A DNA stretch of 64,000 bases from JBBAAP01 sp043808305 (GTDB lineage: Bacteria; Planctomycetota; MHYJ01; JACQXL01). This document shows, piece after piece, positions 45,595 through 54,831 of the stretch. Under the pieces are notes generated by a model. It did no database searches, was not told the DNA's origin, and saw nothing but the letters and a program-made list of their open reading frames with translations. The DNA lies in contig JAZDFB010000014.1 in NCBI GenBank assembly GCA_043808305.1, positions 62,001 through 126,000 of the forward strand, read 5' to 3'. Position 1 is the stretch's first letter. Each line of letters starts with the position of its first letter. A program made the translations under genes and the position numbers.

Positions 45595-45627
45595 AGGAGG
45601 GGGGGGGATACCTACCCCCTCCCCCTT
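45595..45627. repeat. G/C-run hairpin before array 2
   Basis: A run of nine or more G, ATACCTA, then CCCCCTCCCCC. The core and arms resemble the hairpin at 45234-45262. Confidence 0.6.
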
Positions 45628-45640
45628 AACCCCTAATATC

Positions 45641-45948
45641 CGTATCGCAAACGGGTACTATCCGTATCGCAAAGGGGTATCAGCCGTATCGCAAAGGGGT
45701 ATTAGCCGTATCGCAAAGGAGTATTAGCCGTATCGCAAAGGGGTATCAGCCGTATCGCAAACGGGTATCAGCCGTATAGCAAACGGGTACTATCCGTATC
45801 GCAAAGGGGTATTAGCCGTATCGCAAAGGGGTATCAGCCGTATCGCAAACGGATACTATCCGTATCGCAAACGGGGACTAAGCCTATCGCAAAGGGGTAC
45901 CAGGCCTATCGCAAAGAGGTATTAGCCGTATCGCAAACGGGTATTAGC
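45641..45948 (+). repeat. Tandem array 2: 14 units of exactly 22 bp
   Basis: Each unit begins CGTATCGCAAA, then CGGGTA or GGGGTA, then a 5-base end that is CTATC, TCAGC or TTAGC in most units. Order of ends: CTATC, TCAGC, TTAGC, TTAGC, TCAGC, TCAGC, CTATC, TTAGC, TCAGC, CTATC, CTAAG, CCAGG, TTAGC, TTAGC. There are no indels in 308 bp. GCCGTA and AACGGGTAT are shared with array 1. Confidence 0.95.
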
Positions 45949-46150
45949 GGTTTGCGACACCGGGATATCTTCAAAAAAGTTAACAAAATCCGCATAATTA
46001 AATGTTCCCGAAGGGATTCCCGAAAGCATTCGGGGGATAAGTGCCAACCCCGACGGAATAGTCGGGATAAGACCCAGTCCATCGGCTGTTACCCGTGAGG
46101 GTTCTTGTCCCAAGACCCCTCAGGGTCTAGGGAGAATGTAATGAGTTATA

Positions 46151-46186
46151 CTTGGGCTGTTAGACTTTAGTCGTTATTAGCCCAGT
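46151..46186. repeat. GGCTGTTA hairpin family copy
   Basis: TGGGCT / AGCCCA arms around GTTAGACTTTAGTCGTTATT. The GACTTTAGTC loop is identical, on the other strand, to that at 38688-38722, while the arms differ in a paired way. Confidence 0.65.
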
Positions 46187-46278
46187 ATCCTCGGCTGTAA
46201 CACTCCTTTGTCGTTAACAGCCGATGGACAGCCGAGGATACTCGGCAGTAAGTCGCTTTGCTCCAACTGCCGAAGTAT
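46187..46278. repeat. Adjacent large palindromes
   Basis: ATCCTCGGCTGT / ACAGCCGAGGAT (46187-46198 with 46228-46239, 12 perfect pairs) is followed by a GCAGT-family hairpin ATACTCGGCAGT / ACTGCCGAAGTAT (46238-46278). Confidence 0.7.
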
Positions 46279-46412
46279 ACGTCACTTTGTTCCTACTGGC
46301 TCTAATAAGTTGCTTTGCTACAACAGCCCACGTATTATCCGTGGCTGATTATATCTTCACCACGTTAGAGATGATTTCACATTCATTCCTTAGGATAGTG
46401 TGGACTATCAGC

Positions 46413-47435
46413 CTATGACACGCTATCTCTAACGGGGCGCACCGGCACGCCGTCCTGGTCCAGTGATTGCTGGGCGGCTTCAAGTATTTTGACCACTTCC
46501 AACCCGTCCTGGCCGTCGGTCAATGGGGTCTTGTTCTTGGCGATGCAGTCTATGAAGTGCTTGCACAGGACGTTGAGCGGTTCGGTGAGTTTGAGGTGCG
46601 GGATGACGATGTCGCCGAACCTGAGTGATATGTATTCACCGTAGGTTTCGTAGTTGGTTTCTTTACTTGCGCCTTTGTCGTATATCTTTATTTTGTCGGT
46701 GGCTTCGGTGTCGTCAAAGACGACCATCTTCTTTGAGCCAACGATGGTCAGCCGCCTGACCTTGTGGGGGTCAAGCCAGGATAAATGGACGTGGGCTATT
46801 TTTTTGCTCTTGAATCCCAGTGTCATAAACACGACATCAGCTATATCTTTTTGCAGATACGCCTCGCCCCGGGCTGAAACAGATACGGGCGTCTCGCCCA
46901 GCAGGTAATTGATGACGGCCAAATCGTGCGGCGCGAATGACCACATGGCATTTTCGTCGGCCCGGACCTTGCCCAGGTTCAGACGCTGGGAATATAAATA
47001 ATAGACTTCGCCGATGCCGCCGGAGTCTATCAGATTCTTTAGATATGTTACGGCCGGGTGGTATTTCAGGAGATGCCCGACCATTAGAACCAGTTTCTTT
47101 TCGCGGGCCAGGTCGACCAGCTTCTGGGCTTCGCCGGACTTTAATGTAAATGGTTTTTCCACATAGGTGTGTTTGCCCTTCCGGAGCGCCGCCTCAACCA
47201 TCTGGTAATGCATTATGGCCGGACTGGCGATAACTACAGCGTTGATGTCTTTGTCATCGAGCACTTCAGCCAGTTTGGCGGTAGTGCTGACCCCCGGATA
47301 TGAAGACCGGACGTGCTGGAGCCGTTTTTCGTCCGTGTCACAAACGGTTTTTAGGCGGGCATTTTCCAGCTGGCTGAAATTACGGATCAGGTTTTTGCCC
47401 CAGTCACCGGAACCGATTACGGCAATATTAATCAT
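46413..47435 (-). CDS. Gfo/Idh/MocA-family oxidoreductase
   Basis: A 340-residue NAD(P)-dependent dehydrogenase. ATG 47435 is chosen because homologues begin INIAVIGSGDWGKN (Rossmann Gly motif at 7-12). The family motif EKPF lies in KHTYVEKPFTLKSGEA, and the catalytic region in WSFAPHDLAVINYLLGE. The pattern is close to WbpB/WlbA-type UDP-N-acetyl sugar 3-dehydrogenases, which act in surface polysaccharide synthesis; that specificity is inferred. No other sugar genes are adjacent. It is divergent from tldE and ends near the palindrome-rich array region. Confidence 0.85.
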   Translation of the reverse strand: MINIAVIGSGDWGKNLIRNFSQLENARLKTVCDTDEKRLQHVRSSYPGVSTTAKLAEVLDDKDINAVVIASPAIMHYQMVEAALRKGKHTYVEKPFTLKSGEAQKLVDLAREKKLVLMVGHLLKYHPAVTYLKNLIDSGGIGEVYYLYSQRLNLGKVRADENAMWSFAPHDLAVINYLLGETPVSVSARGEAYLQKDIADVVFMTLGFKSKKIAHVHLSWLDPHKVRRLTIVGSKKMVVFDDTEATDKIKIYDKGASKETNYETYGEYISLRFGDIVIPHLKLTEPLNVLCKHFIDCIAKNKTPLTDGQDGLEVVKILEAAQQSLDQDGVPVRPVRDSVS

Positions 47436-47535
47436 AAGTTGTTTTGCCTGATAGTTTATCTTGACTCCGGGGGAAATCAATATAATTTTAGGTTTTTAGA
47501 CAGATAGAAATATCAATTATCACGGAGGTTGAACT

Positions 47536-48888
47536 ATGCAAACCGCTCAAGACGCCAAAAAGATTACCGACCGAATTATCAAATTAGCCAAATCTTACGG
47601 GCAGGTGGACATCATCCTGGGCTCTGGCAGTTCGTCGCTGACCCGTTACGCCGATAACGTAATTACCCAGAACGTTCATGAAAACGAGATAACGGAATTG
47701 GTAATTCGGCTGATTAAGAAATCCGGCAAATCGGCCCGGGTGGTTGTTAACCAAATTGATGACGGCACGATTAAGAAGGCGCTTAAACGCGCCAGCGATA
47801 TGGCTGACTGCCAGAAACAGGCTGATCCGAACCGGCTGGAGCTGACGCCGCGGCAAAGGTATGAAAAAGTAGACGGTTATGTCGAAGCCACGGCCCGGTT
47901 AACACCGGCCGACCGCGCCCGGCTTATCAAGGAAGCTCTAATAGAGTGCCAACAACGCAGCTTGCGCGGCTCGGGCACTTATTCTAACGGCGTGGATTCC
48001 CTGGCCGTGGCTAACTCCAGAGGGATGTTTGCGCATCACCTGTCCACTTCGGCTGAATTTGCGATTACCTGCCTGTCCGATGATAGCTCGGCCCGGGCTA
48101 CCAAGAATACCAAAGATGCCAACGAGATTAACACGGTCCAGCTGGCCCGGACCGCGGCAGATAAAACCATTAAAGCCAAGAACGCGGTGAGCGTGCCGGC
48201 CGGGCCTTATACCGTGGTATTGGAACCGATGGCATCTGTAGAATTCTTGTTCTTTATGGCGATCCATGGTTTCGGAGCATTGGCTTATCAGGAAGGGCGA
48301 AGCTTCCTGTCCGGCAAAATGGGCAAAAAGGTTATGGGCGAAAATGTTAATATCAGCGATGATGTTTGCCACCCGCTGATTTGCGGAATGCCGTTTGATT
48401 TTGAGGGCATGCCCAAGAAGAAGGTCTGGCTCATTGAAAAGGGCGTGGCCAAAGGCGTGGTTTACGACCGGTTGACCGCCAGGAAGGATAAGACTCATTC
48501 AACCGGACACGGCCTGCCGCAACCCAATTCCTATGGGCCTTTGCCCAGCGCGTTGATACTCCATCCGGCCGATTCTTCGGTAGCCGAGATGGTTGCCTCA
48601 ACCAGGAAAGGGCTACTGGTATCGGAATTCCATTACACCAATGTGTTGGATCCGCTTAAGCTTATTATCACCGGCATGACCCGTAATGGCGTTTACCTGA
48701 TAGAAGACGGTCTGATTACCAACAGCGTCAAGAATATGCGCTTTACCGAAAGCGTTCTGTCCGCTCTTTCTAACGTAGAACTTATTTCCCGCGATGCGGA
48801 ATTGCAGAAGGGGTTCTTCGGCGGAGGTTTTGTTTCCCCGGCGCTGAAGATTAACAATTTCAACTTCTCAAGCGAAACTAAATTCTAA
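47536..48888 (+). CDS. pmbA: TldE/PmbA-type subunit of the TldD/E protease
   Basis: A 450-residue protein of the TldD/PmbA superfamily without the metal HExxxH motif, as expected for the E subunit. The N-domain has YGQVDIILGSGSSSLTRYAD, then TELVIRLIKKSGKSARV. The C-domain has GRSFLSGKMGKKV and TGHGLPQPNSYGPLPSALIL. With TldD it forms a cytoplasmic heterodimer that degrades or matures small peptides. CACGGAGG precedes ATG 47536. tldD follows after 46 bases. Confidence 0.92.
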   Translation: MQTAQDAKKITDRIIKLAKSYGQVDIILGSGSSSLTRYADNVITQNVHENEITELVIRLIKKSGKSARVVVNQIDDGTIKKALKRASDMADCQKQADPNRLELTPRQRYEKVDGYVEATARLTPADRARLIKEALIECQQRSLRGSGTYSNGVDSLAVANSRGMFAHHLSTSAEFAITCLSDDSSARATKNTKDANEINTVQLARTAADKTIKAKNAVSVPAGPYTVVLEPMASVEFLFFMAIHGFGALAYQEGRSFLSGKMGKKVMGENVNISDDVCHPLICGMPFDFEGMPKKKVWLIEKGVAKGVVYDRLTARKDKTHSTGHGLPQPNSYGPLPSALILHPADSSVAEMVASTRKGLLVSEFHYTNVLDPLKLIITGMTRNGVYLIEDGLITNSVKNMRFTESVLSALSNVELISRDAELQKGFFGGGFVSPALKINNFNFSSETKF

Positions 48889-48934
48889 TTATGAATTTAA
48901 TTAATAACTCATAATTACCCGAAGGGAGTCTATT

Positions 48935-50383
48935 ATGCGTGATTTTACTAACACGGCGCTTAATATCGCTAACAGCCGCGGGGTGACTTATGCGGATATC
49001 AGAATCATCCAACTCAATACTGAAAATATCCAGGTCCGTAATTCCCGTATCAGCACATTTGATAACAATGAATCTCTTGGATTCGGGGTGCGGGTTTTGA
49101 TAGACGGGGCTTGGGGTTTTGCCTCAAGCAGCCGGGTGACTAAGGCTGAGATAGAAAAAATTACCGCCATGGCTATCAACATCGCCCAGGCCAGCGCAAT
49201 GCTGAAAAAAGACGATGTGACGCTGACCCAGGAACCTCAGGCTGTTGATATCTGGCAGACGCCTTTTGTGATTGATCCATTCAACGTGCCCCTGCAGGAA
49301 AAACTCGGATTGCTCCTCGAGATAGACCGAATCCTGCGGAAAAACAAGAAGGTCAAGGTGGCCATGGGCGGCATGGCTTTCCGCCGTGAGCACCAATGGT
49401 TTGCCTCAACCGAGGGTAGTTTTATTGAGCAAATTCTTCTTAGAAGCGGTGCGGGTTATTCTGCTACCGCTGTAGGAAATAATGATACCCAGATCCGTTC
49501 TTTTCCGTCATCGTTCGGCGGGCAGTATATGTGTATGGGCTATGAGTTAATAAAAAGCTTAAACCTGCTGGAGCATGCTGAGCAGACCCGGGAGGAGGCA
49601 GTAGCGTTGTTAACTGCACCACCCTGTCCAAGCGGAAAACTGGACCTGATTCTGGGCGGCGCGCAGTTGGCCTTACAGATACACGAATCGGTCGGCCATC
49701 CGACCGAACTTGACCGGGTTCTGGGAATGGAGGAAAGTTTCGCCGGACGGAGCTTCCTGACTCCGGACAAATACAAGAACTTTCAATTTGGTTCTGAATT
49801 AGTAAACCTTGTGGCTGATGGCACGGTGCCGACGGGATTAGCTACTATTGGATATGACGATGACGGTGTTAGAGCGCAGAGATGGCATCTGGTCAAGAAC
49901 GGGATGTTCTGCGGCTACCAGACAAGCCGGGAAATAGCTTTGAAAATAGGCGAAAATAAAAGCCGCGGTTGCTCGCGGGCCGAAGGGTTTACCCGTATAC
50001 CTATAGTCCGCAACAATAATATTTCGCTCATGCCGGGAAAGTGGACGCTGGAAGATTTAATCAGCGACACCAAGAACGGCGTATATATGGATACCAATAA
50101 ATCCTGGAGCATCGACCAGATGCGACTTAATTTTCAGTTCGGCTGTGAAATCGGATGGGAAATAAAGAACGGCAAAAAGGTCCGGATGGTCAAAAATCCG
50201 AATTACCAGGGCATCACGCCGGAGTTTTGGAACTCCTGCGACGCGATATGCAACGATAAGCATTGGATACTCTGGGGCGTGCCAAATTGCGGCAAGGGGG
50301 AGCCGATGCAAACAGCTGAGATGTCCCACGGCGCGGCGCCTGCTAGATTTTGCAAAACTAACGTGGGCATTAGGTCCAAATAA
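48935..50383 (+). CDS. tldD: TldD-type metalloprotease subunit
   Basis: A 482-residue protein, the catalytic partner of TldE. The metal motif HESVGHPTE (His250, Glu251, His255) is present, followed by GRSFLTPDKYKNFQFGS, and GCSRAEGFTRIPIVRNNN, as in other TldD proteins. The complex cleaves unfolded or modified peptides. Its job here cannot be narrowed because no precursor peptide gene is nearby. AAGGGAG stands before ATG 48935. Confidence 0.95.
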   Translation: MRDFTNTALNIANSRGVTYADIRIIQLNTENIQVRNSRISTFDNNESLGFGVRVLIDGAWGFASSSRVTKAEIEKITAMAINIAQASAMLKKDDVTLTQEPQAVDIWQTPFVIDPFNVPLQEKLGLLLEIDRILRKNKKVKVAMGGMAFRREHQWFASTEGSFIEQILLRSGAGYSATAVGNNDTQIRSFPSSFGGQYMCMGYELIKSLNLLEHAEQTREEAVALLTAPPCPSGKLDLILGGAQLALQIHESVGHPTELDRVLGMEESFAGRSFLTPDKYKNFQFGSELVNLVADGTVPTGLATIGYDDDGVRAQRWHLVKNGMFCGYQTSREIALKIGENKSRGCSRAEGFTRIPIVRNNNISLMPGKWTLEDLISDTKNGVYMDTNKSWSIDQMRLNFQFGCEIGWEIKNGKKVRMVKNPNYQGITPEFWNSCDAICNDKHWILWGVPNCGKGEPMQTAEMSHGAAPARFCKTNVGIRSK

Positions 50384-50546
50384 ATAAGAATAAGCCGGAC
50401 CCGGTTTATGGTTATTGGCCTTATTTTTATCATTTGTCTAAAGATACTTTCCACTTAGGACTAATCCATCATAACAGCATCCATAACGAGCCTCTGGGAT
50501 TTCCTGGAATATTCGGAATGCTGAAAAAGGCGGGTTGGCTGTTTAG

Positions 50547-52133
50547 TTAAGCTTTTTTACGGAGCATCTCCATTAATAGTTTTCTCTGAAATACCAGCGC
50601 CAATATGCCGTAACAGACGGCGCCGCTGCCGACCATCATTGCAATCCGTATGGTTTCACTGATGACCTCATCGCTGGGGAGCGTTTTATTCATTACCAAG
50701 TAGCATACCGCGCCCATTACCAGGCTGAAAACAACCGGTAATATTGATGATTTTATCGCGTGCCAGAAGAAGGTGTTCCGGGCCACTTCCGGCGTAGTGG
50801 CGTTTATCCGCTTACCCAGGATGTTGAGCAGCACAACCAGATTAATCACGGCCGAAATTGTTGTGGCCAACGCAATACCGCCTTCTTTAAGGAACTGGAC
50901 TAAAATAATATTCAGAATTAAGTTGGCCATGACTGTATATATCCCAACTTTCACCGGAGTGCGCATATCTTTGAGTGAATAGAACGCCCGGTTGATTATT
51001 TGGACCGAGCTGTAGGCCCAGATGCCCAGAGAATAGAATGTCAATACTGCGGCGGTACGGTCAATATGTTCCATAGAGAACGATTTTATCTTAAATAGTC
51101 CGTTGGGTAAGACATAAAATGCCCAGTGTATCAACGGTTGGGCCAGCACTACCAGCCCGACAGAAGCCGGGATGCCCACAAACAATACCAAAGACATGGA
51201 ATGATTGAACTGCTTGGTCATTCCCTTGATATCGTTTTTAGCGACATATTCGGCCAAAAGCGGAAAAATAACGGTGGCCAGCGACACGCCGATAAGGGCA
51301 AATGGGAACTGCATCAGTCGGTTGCCGAAATAAAGCGCCGATATCGCGCCCGGCTCGGGCACGAATCCTTTGGCTATGATATAATCAACCAGAAGATTTA
51401 CCTGGAATACGGCCAACCCGAATACGGTCGGCCCCATTAATCGTAAAACCTCCCTGAATCCCGGGTGCGAGAAATCCACTTCCGGCTTGTATTTTATTTT
51501 GTTGGCCCGGAGAGCCGGGAGCTGAATAATCACTTCCATAATTCCGCCGACAAGTATCGCCCAGGCCATTATGGTCACTTTGTTTTCGTCCGAGGTATCC
51601 ATCCGGGCTGCTACCACAAAACCGCCGATCCAACAGATATTCAACACTACCGAAGCCAAAGCCGGCATCGCAAAGTGCTTCAGTGAGTTCAGTATTGCCT
51701 GTAACAGCGCCACTAAACAGATAAGCGGCATATAAGAAATCATTATACGCAAGAGTTTGAATGACATCATTATAAATACGCTCTGCTGTAATGAAGGGAT
51801 AATGTAAGGGATTACCAGCGTGCCGATGATTACGGCCGCGGAAACCAGGGATAGAAACCCGAAAAGTATTGTTATAACGATGCTGATGAATCGCATAGTT
51901 TCGGAAGTTTCTTTGTTATGGATATACTGGCTGAAGGTTGGGATGAACGCAGCCGAAAGTGCGCCTTCGCCGAACAACCGGCGAAACAGATTGGGAATGG
52001 TAAAAGCAAATATGAACGCATCCCAGGCCACTCCAAAAAATCCGGTGCAGAGCATATCCCGGATAAAGCCCAGTATCCGGCTGAGCAGTATACATGCGCT
52101 GATAACCCCGGCGGAATTAATTATCGACCTCAT
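50547..52133 (-). CDS. murJ: Lipid II flippase MurJ (MviN family)
   Basis: A 528-residue membrane protein with about fourteen helices. Family signatures are SRILGFIRDMLCTGFFG at the start, FTIPNLFRRLFGEGALSAAF, then FGNRLMQFPFALIGVSLATV and YSLKDMRTPVKVGIY. MurJ moves lipid-linked peptidoglycan precursors across the cytoplasmic membrane, so the cell makes murein. The gene stands alone, convergent with tldD and divergent from metB. Confidence 0.96.
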   Translation of the reverse strand: MRSIINSAGVISACILLSRILGFIRDMLCTGFFGVAWDAFIFAFTIPNLFRRLFGEGALSAAFIPTFSQYIHNKETSETMRFISIVITILFGFLSLVSAAVIIGTLVIPYIIPSLQQSVFIMMSFKLLRIMISYMPLICLVALLQAILNSLKHFAMPALASVVLNICWIGGFVVAARMDTSDENKVTIMAWAILVGGIMEVIIQLPALRANKIKYKPEVDFSHPGFREVLRLMGPTVFGLAVFQVNLLVDYIIAKGFVPEPGAISALYFGNRLMQFPFALIGVSLATVIFPLLAEYVAKNDIKGMTKQFNHSMSLVLFVGIPASVGLVVLAQPLIHWAFYVLPNGLFKIKSFSMEHIDRTAAVLTFYSLGIWAYSSVQIINRAFYSLKDMRTPVKVGIYTVMANLILNIILVQFLKEGGIALATTISAVINLVVLLNILGKRINATTPEVARNTFFWHAIKSSILPVVFSLVMGAVCYLVMNKTLPSDEVISETIRIAMMVGSGAVCYGILALVFQRKLLMEMLRKKA

Positions 52134-52242
52134 ATAGCTAAATTATATGCCTTTTTGCAAACCGGTCAATCTATTTGGCACGCCTCGTTGAATGCTTATA
52201 TATTTTTCGGTTATGTTCATCTATGGCTTGAATAAGGATTTC

Positions 52243-52271
52243 TTGACACCCGTCAGTTTTTAAGATAATTT
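52243..52271 (+). promoter_or_regulatory. Candidate metB promoter
   Basis: TTGACA (52243-52248), 17 nt, TAATTT (52266-52271). The transcript would have a leader of about 45 nt. Confidence 0.35.
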
Positions 52272-52319
52272 GAGAGAATTGTTTGTTAATACATTCTTAT
52301 TGAGAAAGGATATCATCTT

Positions 52320-53456
52320 ATGAAATTTGCCACTAAAGCAATTCATGCAGGTAATGATCCCGATACCGCGACCGGAGCTATTTCAGTGCCGATATACCAA
52401 ACTTCAACTTTCGTTCAGGAAGCTGTCGGCGTGCATAAGGGGTTTTGTTACTCCCGGACCGGGAACCCCACCCGCAGCGCGCTGGAATCAAATTTGGCTT
52501 CTCTGGAAAACGCCAAATACGGTTTGACCTTTTCCAGCGGACTAGCCGCGGTCAATACGGTGATGAACCTGCTTAAGACCGGAGACCATATCATATCGGC
52601 TAACGACCTCTACGGCGGGACTTACCGCATTTTTACCAAACTATTTGTTAATTACGGGCTGACATTTGATTTTGTTGATACCACTAACCTGGATAACATA
52701 AAAAACGCCCTAAGGGTTAATACTAAAGTCCTGTGGTTGGAAACTCCTTCTAATCCCTTGCTTAAGATTACCGACCTCAAGGGCGCCATTGCTTTAACCA
52801 AAAAACACAAGATTATCACCGTAGTAGATAATACCTTTGCCACACCTTGTCTCCAACAGCCATTTGCCTTGGGCGCTGACATTGTTCTTCACAGCACCAC
52901 AAAATACCTGGGCGGACATTCGGACATCCTCGGCGGCGCGCTGATTACTAATAATGCTGATTTATACGAACGGCTTAAATTTTTCCAAAACGCCGTGGGA
53001 GCCGTGCCCGGGCCTCTGGATTGTTTCCTGATTCTGCGCGGCACCAAAACCCTGGAGCTCCGGATGAAGAGACATTGCGCTAATGCCATGGCCGTAGCCA
53101 AGTTTCTGTCCAAGCATCCTAAGGTTAACAAGGTCTATTATCCCGGATTGCCGTCCCATCCGGGCCATAATATTGCCAAGCGCCAGATGACCGGATTCGG
53201 CGGAATGGTTTCATTCGAAGTCAAGGGCGACGCCAAAAAGACCAAAAAGATTGCGGCTTCGACCAAACTATTCGCCTTGGCTGAAAGCCTGGGTTGCGTC
53301 CGTTCGTTAATTAACCATCCGCCTTCGATGACTCACGCATCGGTTCCGCCTGATGTCAGAAAGCGGGTTGGTATAAATGATAATTTAATCCGGCTGTCAA
53401 TTGGCATTGAAGATCCCTTGGATTTAATCAATGACTTAAAACAGGCATTAAAATAA
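52320..53456 (+). CDS. metB: Cystathionine gamma-synthase/lyase-type PLP enzyme
   Basis: A 378-residue enzyme of the Cys/Met metabolism PLP family. The Schiff-base Lys195 is in HSTTKYLGGHSD; PLP-phosphate contacts are in SSGLAAVNT and YSRTGNPTRSALE; Asp170 is in TVVDNTFATP. Gamma-synthase, gamma-lyase and O-acetylhomoserine sulfhydrylase cannot be separated from sequence alone. The next gene is homoserine dehydrogenase, three bases downstream, which supports a biosynthetic role on activated homoserine. AGAAAGGA precedes the ATG. Confidence 0.9.
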   Translation: MKFATKAIHAGNDPDTATGAISVPIYQTSTFVQEAVGVHKGFCYSRTGNPTRSALESNLASLENAKYGLTFSSGLAAVNTVMNLLKTGDHIISANDLYGGTYRIFTKLFVNYGLTFDFVDTTNLDNIKNALRVNTKVLWLETPSNPLLKITDLKGAIALTKKHKIITVVDNTFATPCLQQPFALGADIVLHSTTKYLGGHSDILGGALITNNADLYERLKFFQNAVGAVPGPLDCFLILRGTKTLELRMKRHCANAMAVAKFLSKHPKVNKVYYPGLPSHPGHNIAKRQMTGFGGMVSFEVKGDAKKTKKIAASTKLFALAESLGCVRSLINHPPSMTHASVPPDVRKRVGINDNLIRLSIGIEDPLDLINDLKQALK

Positions 53457-53459
53457 TTT

Positions 53460-54734
53460 ATGAAACAGATTAATATCGGATTGCTCGGCTGCGGACAGGT
53501 CGGCACCGGACTGGTTAGACTTCTCAATCAACAAAAGAAATTTATAGAGAAGCGCACCGACCTTCGCCTGTCTATCACTCAAACGCTGGTGCGCCGCGCC
53601 GGAAAAAAACGGCAGGTCAAAGCGCCCGGCATGACTACCGACATCAACCGCATCCTGGATAATAAAAATATAGAAGTGGTGGTCGAGCTTATCGGCGGAC
53701 TCGAGCCGGCCCGTTCCTGGATAATCAGGGCGCTCCGGGCGGGCAAACACGTGGTTACCGCCAACAAGGCCGTGCTGGCCCATCATGGCAATGAGATAAT
53801 GGCCATTGCGGCTGAAACAAACCGTCAGGTTTATTATGAAGCAGCCGTTTGCGCCGGCATACCGGTTATCCGTTCCATTAAAGACGGGTTGCTGGCCAAC
53901 CATATCAGCCTGCTGATGGGCATTCTCAACGGCACAACTAATTATATACTTACCAGGATGGCTGAAGATGCTCTGACGCTGTCCGACGCCCTGAAACTGG
54001 CACAGGCAAAAGGTTTTGCCGAACCGGACCCGACTATGGACATCCAGGGCTTTGACGCGGCTCACAAGCTGGCGGTGCTGGCCGCGCTATCATTCGGCAT
54101 CAATGTCCGTCCCGGCGAGATTTATACCGAAGGCATTACCGCCATCGATCCCGAAGATATTAAGAATGCCGCCGAGTTCGGTTATACTATAAAATTACTG
54201 GCCATCGGCCGCGAAGTGCCCGGGAATAAAGTTGAGCTCAAGGTCCATCCGACCATGATACCCAAAGTCCACCCGCTGGCCGCGGTGCGCAATGAGTTCA
54301 ATGCCCTTTATTTGCGCGGCAGTGCGGTAGGCGAAATGATGTTTTACGGCAAAGGCGCCGGCCCTCTGCCTACAGCCAGCGCAATTCTCGCCGATATCAT
54401 CGAGGTGGCAAACCAACCGCAGGCTGTTCCGCCGCCTATGCTCTGGGGCATTAAAAAGGTTTTACCGATAGACCAATCCTGTTCGGAACACTACCTGCGT
54501 TTTCCGATTAAGGATAAACCCGGAGTCATCGGAAAGCTGGCCACCATCCTGGGCAGGCATAATATCAGCATCTACGGTGCAACCGCGTCATTAGCGTCAA
54601 TCAAAAAGGACCTGGGCAATGTCAGGATTCTGACCAAAAAAGCCACCGAAGCTCAGATAAAAAATGCGATATCCGAGATTAACCGCCTGGCTATAATTCG
54701 TGGCAAAATAGTTGTTATCCAAATGGCGGAGTGA
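53460..54734 (+). CDS. hom: Homoserine dehydrogenase with ACT domain
   Basis: A 424-residue enzyme. N-terminal NAD(P) motif GLLGCGQVGTGL; VVTANKAVLAHHGNEI; the catalytic and substrate region EAAVCAGIPVIRSIKDGL, LNGTTNYIL, and GFAEPDPTMDIQGFDAAHKLAVLA (quoted as DPTMDIQGFDAAHKLAVLA). A C-terminal ACT domain begins near residue 345 (KDKPGVIGKLATILGRHNIS), expected to sense threonine. It reduces aspartate semialdehyde to homoserine for Met and Thr. The gene is three bases after metB, so the two form an operon. Confidence 0.96.
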   Translation: MKQINIGLLGCGQVGTGLVRLLNQQKKFIEKRTDLRLSITQTLVRRAGKKRQVKAPGMTTDINRILDNKNIEVVVELIGGLEPARSWIIRALRAGKHVVTANKAVLAHHGNEIMAIAAETNRQVYYEAAVCAGIPVIRSIKDGLLANHISLLMGILNGTTNYILTRMAEDALTLSDALKLAQAKGFAEPDPTMDIQGFDAAHKLAVLAALSFGINVRPGEIYTEGITAIDPEDIKNAAEFGYTIKLLAIGREVPGNKVELKVHPTMIPKVHPLAAVRNEFNALYLRGSAVGEMMFYGKGAGPLPTASAILADIIEVANQPQAVPPPMLWGIKKVLPIDQSCSEHYLRFPIKDKPGVIGKLATILGRHNISIYGATASLASIKKDLGNVRILTKKATEAQIKNAISEINRLAIIRGKIVVIQMAE

Positions 54735-54760
54735 CGACGGAGCCTCAATTTTTCATCGGG

Positions 54761-54804
54761 TTAGTGGCAGTTCGAGCTCTGCGAGTTTACTGCCACGTTA
54801 TCCC
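54761..54804. repeat. GCAGT hairpin family copy between hom and def
   Basis: TTAGTGGCAGT, loop TCGAGCTCTGCGAGTTT, ACTGCCACGTTATCCCGC, 27 bases after the hom stop. It may act as a terminator or processing site. Confidence 0.75.
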
Positions 54805-54831
54805 GCTTATTCCAGCGGGGAAGGAATAGCC

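Larger units (their letters stand above)
44730..46412. other. 1.7-kb gene-free locus with two 22-bp tandem arrays
   Basis: No gene is supported on either strand. In order: a duplicated AACACTTTCGGGACA string (about 44779-44811), array 1 (44875-45226), a G/C hairpin (45234-45262), an AT-rich spacer with ATAAGTTA/TAACTTAT arms (45312-45388) and a GCAGT hairpin, a second G/C hairpin (45595-45627), array 2 (45641-45948), then several large palindromes to 46280. Confidence 0.8.

Noticed and set aside
44875..45948. CRISPR array
   Set aside because: Units abut head to tail at 22 bp, the variable part is only 8 bp and recurs between units, there are no unique spacers and no cas genes.
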